From positions 1 to 9,895 of the forward strand of contig JAJRRX010000121.1 of the NCBI GenBank assembly GCA_024279075.1: a DNA stretch of 9,895 nucleotides. Reading direction: 5' to 3'. Numbering within the stretch: position 1 is the first letter of the stretch; every line of letters begins with the position of its first letter. Positions 1 to 5,487 of this stretch are shown one piece after another. The notes below the pieces were generated by a model, which was given only the letters and a program-made list of their open reading frames with translations, made no database searches and was not told the origin of the DNA. The translations under genes and the position numbers were made by a program. This DNA comes from Alphaproteobacteria bacterium (GTDB lineage: Bacteria > Pseudomonadota > Alphaproteobacteria > Rhodobacterales > Rhodobacteraceae).

Positions 1-4
1 AGCG

Positions 5-46
5 AGATCGGCTTTGCACAGCAAGAGCCTCGGCAAAAGCCGATCT
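5..46. repeat. Inverted repeat downstream of cbtB
   Basis: Two perfect 11-base arms, AGATCGGCTTT (5-15) and AAAGCCGATCT (36-46), flank a 20-base loop. The repeat lies 28 bases past the cbtB stop in the cbtB reading direction. No start codon for a following gene is visible between the stop and the left edge. It could be an attenuating or processing stem-loop before a cbtA gene beyond the edge, or a weak terminator, although no T-run follows within the window. The arms are certain; the role is unknown. Confidence 0.55.
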
Positions 47-73
47 GTTAAGTTTACCTAAAAGCTGAAAGCC

Positions 74-244
74 CTAGTGGCAGGGAAAGCCGATGGCGTG
101 GCGCATATCGTGCTGGGCGTCATGCAAGGTGGCAGAGCTGGCAAAACCGGCAATAAACATAATGCCAAGGCCTAGGGCTGCGGTCAAAACAATGCTGCGC
201 AGGCTGGTATCGGTGCGCGCGGCGGTGGTGGACATGGTTGTCAT
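74..244 (-). CDS. cbtB: CbtB family cobalt transporter subunit (56 aa)
   Basis: This short gene encodes a one-helix membrane protein of the CbtB family, the small partner of CbtA in B12-controlled cobalt uptake. The protein starts MTTMSTTAARTDTSLRS and has one hydrophobic segment at about residues 17-36. It ends in a histidine-rich tail, LHDAQHDMRHAIGFPCH, with four His and one Cys, typical of CbtB and suited to binding cobalt. The start at 244 is chosen because AAGGAG lies just upstream on the minus strand (251-256). A second ATG is three codons in. The length matches the family's usual 55-65 residues. The gene directly follows a cobalamin riboswitch, which independently supports the assignment. 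cbtA normally follows immediately and would lie beyond the left edge. Confidence 0.9.
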   Translation of the reverse strand: MTTMSTTAARTDTSLRSIVLTAALGLGIMFIAGFASSATLHDAQHDMRHAIGFPCH

Positions 245-258
245 AGTAGTCTCCTTTA

Positions 259-276
259 GCCGTCTTCCCCGACGGC
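259..276 (-). promoter_or_regulatory. Expression-platform hairpin before cbtB
   Basis: On the minus strand GCCGTC pairs with GACGGC across a GGGGAA loop. The hairpin sits directly upstream of the AAGGAG ribosome-binding site and downstream of the B12 aptamer. No U-run follows, so translational control by a kissing loop or by masking the ribosome-binding site is more likely than a terminator. The stem is plainly visible; its switching role is inferred from its position. Confidence 0.6.
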
Positions 277-295
277 GTGGTTACGTTCAGGCAAT

Positions 296-470
296 GGCCG
301 GTCTCCTGGCTTGTGGTATACTGCGCGCCGCCTTCCCGGTTTCCCAGTGGCAGTGTGGCGCGCAAACCCACCTACAGTCGCGGGGGCGGCTGCTGCGTTC
401 GGGCCTCGTTTGGTCTCCCGTTACAGCATTCCCGTTTCATCCCCGTGCGTTTTCGCACATTGGGGAACCG
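296..470 (-). ncRNA. Cobalamin (AdoCbl) riboswitch
   Basis: Read on the minus strand, this leader contains the conserved cobalamin aptamer landmarks in order. The sequence GGTTCCCC at 469-462 opens the fold. It is followed by GGGATGAAACGGGAA-like and CGGGAG segments, a CCGCCCCCGCGACTGTA core, GCCACTG (351-345) and CGGGAAGGCG. The B12 box AGCCAGGAGACCGGCC is at 311-296. When cobalamin is plentiful the aptamer binds it and expression of cbtB, and presumably cbtA, is lowered. The 5' end is approximate. The spacing of about 50 bases from the B12 box to the start codon leaves room for the hairpin at 259-276. Confidence 0.93.
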
Positions 471-542
471 TTGCCCTTTGAGCGATGCACGGATTTTGCG
501 CCCCTGTCAAACGAAATCGTGGGTGCGGTTATTTGCCTTTGC

Positions 543-556
543 TTGATCTCGATCAA
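543..556. promoter_or_regulatory. FNR/ANR-type box, perfect match
   Basis: TTGATCTCGATCAA is a perfect TTGAT-N4-ATCAA palindrome, the binding site recognised by FNR/FixK regulators with an E-x-x-S-R recognition helix. It lies 53 bases before the start of the FNR-like gene at 610 and about 70 bases upstream of the cbtB riboswitch. At -41.5 for a rightward promoter the transcript would begin near 591. For a leftward promoter it would begin near 508, just ahead of the aptamer. Either or both genes could be controlled, and autoregulation of the adjacent regulator is the simplest reading. Confidence 0.85.
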
Positions 557-609
557 TAAACCGAAGGGAGGATGCGCTATCAAAGTTGCCAACATAAAAG
601 GGGCCGCTG

Positions 610-1368
610 ATGGGAATGATCGAACCAAAGACAAAATGCCAAAACTGCGCGCTATATGCGGATTCCAAGCTGTTTTGCGCGCAACTCGATGAGGGAGAGC
701 TAAACGACCTTTCCAACCAATCGCGCACTTTGAGTATGAAACGCGGCGATAGTTTAGAGCATGAAGCGCTGGCCCATTGGCCAATTATCGCGATAGATAA
801 CGGCGTGATGAGCATGCAGCACCTGCTGCAAGATGGCCGCAAAACCATTGCCGCACTGTTTATGCGCGGCGATATTATTGACCTGCGCAATATTTCCAAC
901 CGCAACCGTGGGGCGCTGATTGCGCTGGGCAAGGTGGACGTGTGCCGCCTTTCGCCCAAGGTTTTTGAAGATGTGATGGCGCGCAATCCGGATGCGCAAA
1001 AGGTGATTTGGGAAAACCTGCGCGACCAAGCTTTTCGGGCTATGGACCACTCGGGCGATATTGCCAAAAAGCAGGCACTTGAAAAGCTGGCCTCGTTTAT
1101 TTTTGAGTGCCGCAATCGGCAGGTGGGCTTTAAGGATGGCGATTTGGTTGAAATTCCGGTGCGGCGGATTGATTTGGCTGAATATCTTGGGATGCAGCCT
1201 GAAACCGTAAGCCGCTGCTTTAAGGACTTGGAAAAGCGCGATATTATTGAAGCGCCGAGCCTGAATACACTGAAGCTACTGAATGTGCCTATGCTGCGGC
1301 GTATTGCTAATGGCGACAAAGATATGTTGACCCATGAGCGCAAAATTAAGGTTTTGAAAATCGCTTAA
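610..1368 (+). CDS. FNR-like Crp/Fnr transcriptional regulator with Fe-S cysteines
   Basis: This is a 252-residue oxygen- or redox-responsive regulator of the Crp/Fnr family. Cys10, Cys13 and Cys23 form an N-terminal C-x2-C-x9-C motif. Cys112, in VCRLS, matches the fourth cluster ligand of FNR (VCEIP in E. coli). A cyclic-nucleotide-type beta-roll spans about 30-120, a dimer helix follows, and the winged HTH is at about 185-205. The recognition helix reads PETVSR with Glu198, Ser201 and Arg202, the residues that read TTGAT half-sites. A perfect such site lies just upstream. The spacing to Cys23 is longer than in E. coli FNR (x5) or FnrN/FnrL types (x7). The sequence does not resemble Rhodobacter FnrL closely, so no symbol is given. 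The ribosome-binding site is weak (AAGGGG), and the second ATG at 616 is an alternative start. Confidence 0.88.
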   Translation: MGMIEPKTKCQNCALYADSKLFCAQLDEGELNDLSNQSRTLSMKRGDSLEHEALAHWPIIAIDNGVMSMQHLLQDGRKTIAALFMRGDIIDLRNISNRNRGALIALGKVDVCRLSPKVFEDVMARNPDAQKVIWENLRDQAFRAMDHSGDIAKKQALEKLASFIFECRNRQVGFKDGDLVEIPVRRIDLAEYLGMQPETVSRCFKDLEKRDIIEAPSLNTLKLLNVPMLRRIANGDKDMLTHERKIKVLKIA

Positions 1369-1369
1369 A

Positions 1370-1392
1370 TGGGCCAGCCTTGCGCTGGCCCA
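1370..1392. terminator. Bidirectional hairpin between convergent genes
   Basis: TGGGCCAGC (1370-1378) pairs perfectly with GCTGGCCCA (1384-1392) around a CTTGC loop. The hairpin lies one base past the stop of the FNR-like gene and 7 bases past the azoreductase stop. Such a GC-rich 9-bp stem between converging genes suits a shared terminator. Only a short TTTAA tract follows on the minus side and none on the plus side, so its efficiency is uncertain. Confidence 0.7.
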
Positions 1393-1399
1393 CAGGGCG

Positions 1400-1990
1400 T
1401 TAGGCCGCTGCTAATTGGTCTATTTCCGCCTCAGCCGCTTTTACCACGGTGTCGGCATCGGCCATCATTGCGGTGGCTGAGATAAAGGTGATGTTAGTAA
1501 TGCCAACAAAATTAAGCACTTGCGTGAGGTAGGTGCTGGCAAAATCAGCCGGAGAGCCAAGCGGCACACCACCTGACGCCACCACCACATAAGCGCGCTT
1601 ACCCGTCAGCAGGCCCTCGGGGCCGGTTTCGGAATAGCGGAAGGTTTCCCCTGCGCGGCATATCAGGTCCACCCAGTTTTTCAGCGCGGCGGGCATGCTG
1701 AAATTATAGATCGGCATACCGATGATCAGGGTGTCGGCTTGGCGGAGTTCCTCGACGAGGCTGTCTGACAGGGCAAGCGTTTCGGCCTGTTCGGGGCTGC
1801 GGTCCGCTTTCGGGGTGAAATTGCTGCCAATCCAGCTTTCGGATACCACTGGCAGGCCCTTGGCGACATCGCGCTCAATCAGGGTTGTGCCGGGTTGGGA
1901 AAGCAGCTTTTCAGCAAGGCGCGCTGTGAGCTTGCGCGATACCGAGCCTTCATATTGCCCTGAGCTGTCAATTTTAAGAATGGTGGTCAT
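1400..1990 (-). CDS. azoR: FMN-dependent NADH-azoreductase
   Basis: The 196-residue product belongs to the flavodoxin-like AzoR/AcpD family of cytoplasmic FMN enzymes that reduce quinones and azo compounds with NADH. The N-terminus MTTILKIDSSG is the phosphate-binding strand-loop. GMPIYNFSMPAALKNWVD (91-108) is the family's FMN-binding signature, and VVVASGG (135-141) is the second flavin loop. The frame stays open upstream to 2248, but that extension runs through the divergent lysR gene. The start at 1990 has a good AGGAG site (caggagacaccaATG) and gives the usual family length of about 200. The divergent LysR-type gene is probably its regulator, and quinone or electrophile stress would be a likely signal. 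That link is inferred from arrangement only. Confidence 0.93.
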   Translation of the reverse strand: MTTILKIDSSGQYEGSVSRKLTARLAEKLLSQPGTTLIERDVAKGLPVVSESWIGSNFTPKADRSPEQAETLALSDSLVEELRQADTLIIGMPIYNFSMPAALKNWVDLICRAGETFRYSETGPEGLLTGKRAYVVVASGGVPLGSPADFASTYLTQVLNFVGITNITFISATAMMADADTVVKAAEAEIDQLAAA

Positions 1991-2007
1991 TGGTGTCTCC
2001 TGTTTGG

Positions 2008-2024
2008 TTATAGGCTCAATATAA
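2008..2024. promoter_or_regulatory. Candidate operator/promoter element, azoR-lysR intergenic
   Basis: TTATA (2008-2012) and TATAA (2020-2024) form a 5-bp inverted repeat with a 7-base centre. The dyad fits the loose T-N11-A arrangement of LysR sites and also holds -10-like hexamers in both directions (TATAAC leftward). It lies 18 bases ahead of the azoR start. The short arms make chance occurrence possible. Confidence 0.3.
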
Positions 2025-2054
2025 AGATGTCTCTCTTGAACATTAGGGCGATCT

Positions 2055-2073
2055 ATGCACATGTTATGTGCAT
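2055..2073. promoter_or_regulatory. Perfect inverted repeat at lysR start, candidate operator
   Basis: ATGCACAT (2055-2062) and ATGTGCAT (2066-2073) form a perfect 8-bp inverted repeat around GTT. Two in-frame candidate start codons of the LysR gene (2066 and 2072) lie in or at the edge of the right arm. An operator here would let the regulator repress its own gene and act from about 65 bases upstream of azoR. The dyad is seen directly; binding by this LysR protein is inferred. Confidence 0.5.
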
Positions 2074-2971
2074 GAATGAACGTAATGACTACCTCAGCAG
2101 CTGGTCTGATATCCGCACCGCTTACCATGTGGCGCGGCTTGGCACGCTGAGCGCGGCGGCGGCCTATTTGGGCATCCACCACGCCACGGCCATTCGGCAT
2201 ATTGATGCGTTGGAGCAGAAGCTGGATTGCAAGCTTTTTCACCGCCATCCGCGCGGCTATGTGCCCACAGCGGCGGGGCAGGATTTGCTGCGCACAGCCG
2301 GGGCCACCGAGGACCAGTTTGCGCAGATGGCCAGCCGTTTGCGCGGGCAGAATGACCGTGTGGAAGGGGAGCTGGTGGTAACCACACTTTCAGGCATGTC
2401 GCAAGCTTTTGCTCCTATTCTAATAGCGTTTCAACGGCAATACCCCGAAGTTACGGTCTCGTTGATTGCGCAGGAACGGCGGCTAAAACTGGAATATGGC
2501 GAGGCCCATGTGGCGGTGCGGGCGGGGCCAAAACCACAAGAGCCGGATAACGTGGTGCAGCCACTTGCCCGCCTGCCGATGGCGCTGTTTGCCCATAAAA
2601 ATTATGTGCGCAAATACGGGATGCTGGTGGGTAGTGACTGGCGCAAACACCGGTTTGTGACCGGCATGAAAGACGGGTTGCGCAAGCCTTTTGGCCCCTG
2701 GGAAGATGCCAATATTCCGCCTGAATCGGTGGTGTTTCGCGCTGCTCAAATGCGCACGCGCGAAGATGCGGTGCTGGCAGGGGCGGGCATCGGCTTTTTG
2801 ATGCAGCTCAGCGGGGCCAACCACCCCGAAATGGTGGAAATGCATCCCCCCAAGCCGGAATGGGATAGCGCGCTTTGGCTAGTGACCCATGTGGACCTGC
2901 ACCGCACTGCCAAGGTGCAAGCTTTCTTGAGCTTTGTTAAAGTGCGGTTCGGCCAGGGTCAGTCGCTATAG
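2072..2971 (+). CDS. LysR-type transcriptional regulator, divergent from azoR
   Basis: This LysR-family regulator has a winged HTH at about residues 10-65. The HTH reads TAYHVARLGTLSAAAAYLGI, then ATAIRHIDALEQKLDCKLF and PTAAGQDLL. An effector-binding domain follows from about residue 90 (GELVVTTLSGM). Three in-frame ATGs are possible: 2027, 2066 and 2072. The 2072 start (MNERNDYLSS, 299 aa) gives the usual LysR length and leaves room for the azoR promoter. No start has a strong ribosome-binding site, and a weak TAGGG lies near 2045. Divergence from azoR suggests it controls that gene. Its 3' end overlaps the phoB 3' end by 13 bp on the opposite strand. Confidence 0.88.
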   Translation: MNERNDYLSSWSDIRTAYHVARLGTLSAAAAYLGIHHATAIRHIDALEQKLDCKLFHRHPRGYVPTAAGQDLLRTAGATEDQFAQMASRLRGQNDRVEGELVVTTLSGMSQAFAPILIAFQRQYPEVTVSLIAQERRLKLEYGEAHVAVRAGPKPQEPDNVVQPLARLPMALFAHKNYVRKYGMLVGSDWRKHRFVTGMKDGLRKPFGPWEDANIPPESVVFRAAQMRTREDAVLAGAGIGFLMQLSGANHPEMVEMHPPKPEWDSALWLVTHVDLHRTAKVQAFLSFVKVRFGQGQSL

Positions 2972-3654
2972 GTTTCGTCCAAAGCATAGCCCGCTGCGCG
3001 CACGGTGCGGATCGGGTCGGTTGCAAAGCCCTTGTTCAGCGCTTTGCGGAGCCGCCCGACATGCACATCCACTGTGCGGTTTTCCACATAAATATCCTGC
3101 CCCCACACGCGGTCCAGCAGTTGGGCGCGGTCATAAACCCGCCCCGGGCGCTGGATAAGCACCTCTAAAAGGCGAAACTCGGTGGGGCCAAGGTCAATGG
3201 CTTTGCCCGCCCGCTTCACGCGCTTTTGGGCGCGATCCAAGGTGATGTTGGCAAAGCTCACAACATCCTCGGCGATCGCCGGGTTCACTCGCCGTAGCAC
3301 GGCTTTTATACGGGCGACCACTTCGGAAATTGAAAATGGCTTGGTGATGTAGTCATCTGCGCCGTAGCCCAACCCCTTAAGCTTGTCCTCTTCCTCAGCC
3401 CGCGCGGTGAGCATGATGATCGGGATTGCACGGCTCTCCGGCTTGCTTTGCAAGGCGCGGCAAATATCGATGCCGTTTTTGTTGGGCAGCATCCAGTCGA
3501 GCAGGATGATATCGGGAGCATGCTCGGCTACGGCGATTTCCGCCAAGCCGCCATCGCCCTCGATCACCACCTCAAAGCCTTCTTTTTGCAGGTTATATTC
3601 GAGTAGGCCTTGCAGGGCCTCCTCATCTTCCACCAGCAATACTTTAATGCTCAT
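2959..3654 (-). CDS. phoB: Phosphate regulon response regulator PhoB
   Basis: The 231-residue product is an OmpR/PhoB-class response regulator. The receiver domain (1-120) shows the acidic pair Glu9-Asp10, phospho-acceptor Asp53 in LLDWMLP, Thr83 and Lys105 (ITKPFS). The C-terminal winged helix (about 130-228) includes GPTEFRLLEVLI and RTVDVHVGRLRKAL, which are typical of PhoB itself and not of generic OmpR proteins. When phosphorylated under phosphate limitation it activates Pho-box promoters. The start at 3654 has an AAGGAC site. Its own promoter carries a Pho box at 3689-3706. phoR, pst and phoU, the usual neighbours, are absent here, where msrB lies upstream and a convergent lysR downstream. 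An orthologous response regulator misnamed PhoB is possible but less likely. Confidence 0.92.
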   Translation of the reverse strand: MSIKVLLVEDEEALQGLLEYNLQKEGFEVVIEGDGGLAEIAVAEHAPDIILLDWMLPNKNGIDICRALQSKPESRAIPIIMLTARAEEEDKLKGLGYGADDYITKPFSISEVVARIKAVLRRVNPAIAEDVVSFANITLDRAQKRVKRAGKAIDLGPTEFRLLEVLIQRPGRVYDRAQLLDRVWGQDIYVENRTVDVHVGRLRKALNKGFATDPIRTVRAAGYALDETYSD

Positions 3655-3672
3655 AACCCCGTCCTTTTTTGC

Positions 3673-3706
3673 ATTCTACCGTAGATGCATGACGGTTTTA
3701 TGACGA
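3673..3706 (-). promoter_or_regulatory. Pho-box promoter of phoB
   Basis: On the minus strand TCGTCATAAAACCGTCAT (3706-3689) contains two CGTCAT repeats 11 bases apart. It matches about 15 of 18 positions of the Pho-box consensus as commonly written. Exactly 10 bases downstream is TAGAAT (3678-3673), a good -10 hexamer, so the Pho box takes the place of a -35 as in PhoB-activated promoters. The box overlaps the msrB stop codon (3698-3700). It implies positive autoregulation of phoB separate from msrB read-through. Confidence 0.8.
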
Positions 3707-4084
3707 TTTTGGCCGGAAATCCAGCGCCACGCCGTTCATGCAATAGCGCTTGCCTGTGGGCGCGGGGCCATCGGGGAACACATGGCCCAAATGCGCATCA
3801 CAGCCTGCGCAGGTGATCTCGGTGCGCTTCATCCACAGCTTGTTGTCGGATTTCTCGGCCACCGCGCCCTCAGCGACAGGGGCAAAAAAGCTTGGCCAAC
3901 CCGTGCCGCTTTCAAACTTGGCCTCCATTGCGTAAAGCGGCGCGCCGCAACAGATGCAGTGAAAGGTGCCGTCTTCCTTGGGGAAGTCATCATGGCTGCC
4001 CGCCCGCTCGGTACCGCCTTTTTGTGTTACTTTATAGGCGAGGTCAGATAGGTGGAGCTTTAACTGAGCTGGGGTGCGTTTCAT
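3698..4084 (-). CDS. msrB: Peptide methionine-(R)-S-oxide reductase MsrB
   Basis: The 128-residue enzyme repairs the R-sulfoxide of methionine in oxidised proteins. Two zinc-binding CxxC pairs are visible, Cys43/Cys46 (CICC) and Cys92/Cys95 (CAGC). The core shows SGTGWPSFF (59-67), HLGHVFPDGP (98-107) and the catalytic RYCMNG with Cys115. Thr61 replaces the Cys seen in some MsrBs at SGCGWPS, so a resolving cysteine is not at that place. The start at 4084 (MKRTPAQLK) follows a GAGAGG site. The upstream in-frame ATG at 4135 would add 17 unlike residues. No signal peptide is present, so the enzyme should be cytoplasmic. It is divergent from olsB and lies 43 bases upstream of phoB on the same strand. 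Confidence 0.93.
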   Translation of the reverse strand: MKRTPAQLKLHLSDLAYKVTQKGGTERAGSHDDFPKEDGTFHCICCGAPLYAMEAKFESGTGWPSFFAPVAEGAVAEKSDNKLWMKRTEITCAGCDAHLGHVFPDGPAPTGKRYCMNGVALDFRPKSS

Positions 4085-4198
4085 GGGGCCTCTCGGGGTT
4101 GTAAAATGGCCGGAATGGCCTATCCTGTGCAGCATGTAGTTAACAATTTGCCATTATTCTAGCGGCTGAGTGCCAAAGAATAAACAAAGGTTTGTGAT

Positions 4199-4912
4199 AT
4201 GCCCCGCAGGTTTACCGCCCGATTTGCTGACGGTCCCAAGGATATGCGCTTGGCGCAGGCCTTGCGCGCGCGGGTTTTCCGGCAGGGGCTGGCGGATGAG
4301 GATGGTTTTGATGCCCGCTGCCAGCATGTGCTGGTGGAGGATGTGGTCGAGGGGCGGTTGGCCTGCACCTTCCGCATTCAACCCTTTGAAAACGGGGCGG
4401 AAATTAGTGGCTCTTACGCGGCGCAGTTTTACGAGCTTTCAGCGCTGAAGGGCTATGAAGGGCGGCTGGTGGAGATGGGGCGCTTTTGCATTGATCCGCA
4501 ACACGCGGACCCTGATATTCTGCGTGCGGCTTGGGGAGCGATGACGGGGTATGTTGATGAAAATAACGTTAAAATGCTGTTTGGCTGCTCCAGCTTTCAC
4601 GGCGCTTCGGCGGCGGCCCACCTAGAGGCCTTTGCCCTCCTGAAAGCCCGCCACCTTGCGCCGCGCAAATACCTGCCGAAAATCAAGGCCCCCAAGGTTT
4701 TCCGCTTTGCCCGCCTGATGCGCAAACCCAACCTGCGCGCGGCCCAACACGCCATGCCACCCTTGCTACGCACCTATCTGGCGATGGGTGGCTGGACCTC
4801 AGACCACGCGGTGGTCGACAGGGATTTGAACACGCTCCACGTATTTACAGGGCTTGAAATCAGCGCTATTCCGGACGGGCGCAAACGGCTGCTTCGGGCC
4901 ATGGCAGGATAA
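4199..4912 (+). CDS. olsB: OlsB-like ornithine-acyl-ACP N-acyltransferase
   Basis: This 237-residue GNAT-fold acyltransferase resembles OlsB, which joins a 3-hydroxyacyl chain from acyl-ACP to ornithine to make lyso-ornithine lipid. Family landmarks are LRARVFRQG (22-30), LVEMGRFCIDP (90-100), MLFGCSSFHG (126-135), and the C-terminal run PPLLRTYLAMGG to VVDRDLNTLHVF (187-216). AAAGG eight bases before the ATG supports the start. The second enzyme, OlsA, which adds the ester-linked chain, often sits next to olsB. Here the next gene is a DUF2478 gene only 12 bases on. In several alphaproteobacteria ornithine lipids rise under phosphate limitation. phoB lies one gene away, but no clear Pho box is visible before olsB. 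A related GNAT with another substrate cannot be excluded. Confidence 0.82.
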   Translation: MPRRFTARFADGPKDMRLAQALRARVFRQGLADEDGFDARCQHVLVEDVVEGRLACTFRIQPFENGAEISGSYAAQFYELSALKGYEGRLVEMGRFCIDPQHADPDILRAAWGAMTGYVDENNVKMLFGCSSFHGASAAAHLEAFALLKARHLAPRKYLPKIKAPKVFRFARLMRKPNLRAAQHAMPPLLRTYLAMGGWTSDHAVVDRDLNTLHVFTGLEISAIPDGRKRLLRAMAG

Positions 4913-4924
4913 GGATATATCAGG

Positions 4925-5443
4925 ATGAAAATCGGCATTGTTACCTCGGAAATCATGGGCGAGACCGACCGCCTGATCTCTGAAACCGCAACCCGCCTAC
5001 AGGCGGACGGGGTGGCGCTGGCGGGCATCGCCAAGGTGCTGGGCCACGAGGTTCCGAGGGATCACCACTGCGACATGGACGTGCGGGTAATGCCCAACGG
5101 CCCCGAGATTCGCATCACCCAAAGCTTGGGCGAAGGCTCGACCGGCTGTCGGCTAAACCCTGCTGGCATTGCCGAGGCCGTGGCGGCGGTTGAAAGCAGT
5201 GGCATCGTGGGGGCGGGGCTGTTTGTGCTCAATAAATTCGGCCCGCAAGAGGCCGAGGGCCATGGCTTTTGCGAGGCAATCGGCACGGCGCTGGAGCACG
5301 ATATTCCGGTGCTGGTGGGCGTTGGCAAAGGCAGCCGCATTGCACTTGAGAGCTTCGTGGACGGCTTGGGCGAGGTCCTGCCGCCGGAGCCGGAAGCGAT
5401 TTATGCGTGGTGCAATGCGGCGATGGCACCAGAACATTCTTAA
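4925..5443 (+). CDS. DUF2478 family protein of unknown function
   Basis: The 172-residue product matches the DUF2478 pattern known from alphaproteobacteria. Its signatures are a short N-terminal strand (MKIGIVTSE), DHHCDMDVR (46-54), SLGEGSTGCRL (67-77), and LFVLNKFGPQEAEGHGF (99-115). A late VLVGVGKG segment (129-136) follows. The spacing suggests an NTPase-like alpha/beta fold, but no canonical Walker A is visible. Family members are often noted near molybdate-transport genes, yet none are present here. The gene starts 12 bases after olsB with a CAGG site and is probably co-transcribed with it. The permease follows after 44 bases. The function is not known, and a role in lipid or amino-acid metabolism would be guesswork. 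Confidence 0.75.
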   Translation: MKIGIVTSEIMGETDRLISETATRLQADGVALAGIAKVLGHEVPRDHHCDMDVRVMPNGPEIRITQSLGEGSTGCRLNPAGIAEAVAAVESSGIVGAGLFVLNKFGPQEAEGHGFCEAIGTALEHDIPVLVGVGKGSRIALESFVDGLGEVLPPEPEAIYAWCNAAMAPEHS

Positions 5444-5487
5444 AGGGCGCATGCTTGGCGGCTTGCCTCAAATATTCGGAGTTTTAG

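Noticed and set aside
93..692. 199-codon plus-strand frame across cbtB, the riboswitch and the FNR-like start
   Set aside because: It crosses an RNA element and two gene starts in the wrong frames and shows no domain.
507..1343. 278-codon open frame antisense to the FNR-like gene
   Set aside because: It has no family resemblance and is serine/arginine-rich as expected of a reverse shadow. The sense frame has clear FNR motifs.
1991..2248. N-terminal extension of azoR to 2248
   Set aside because: It overlaps the lysR coding sequence. The flavodoxin fold and a strong ribosome-binding site start at 1990.
4085..4198. Pho box before olsB
   Set aside because: No paired GTCA repeats with 11-base spacing occur in this gap, so PhoB control of olsB cannot be claimed from sequence.
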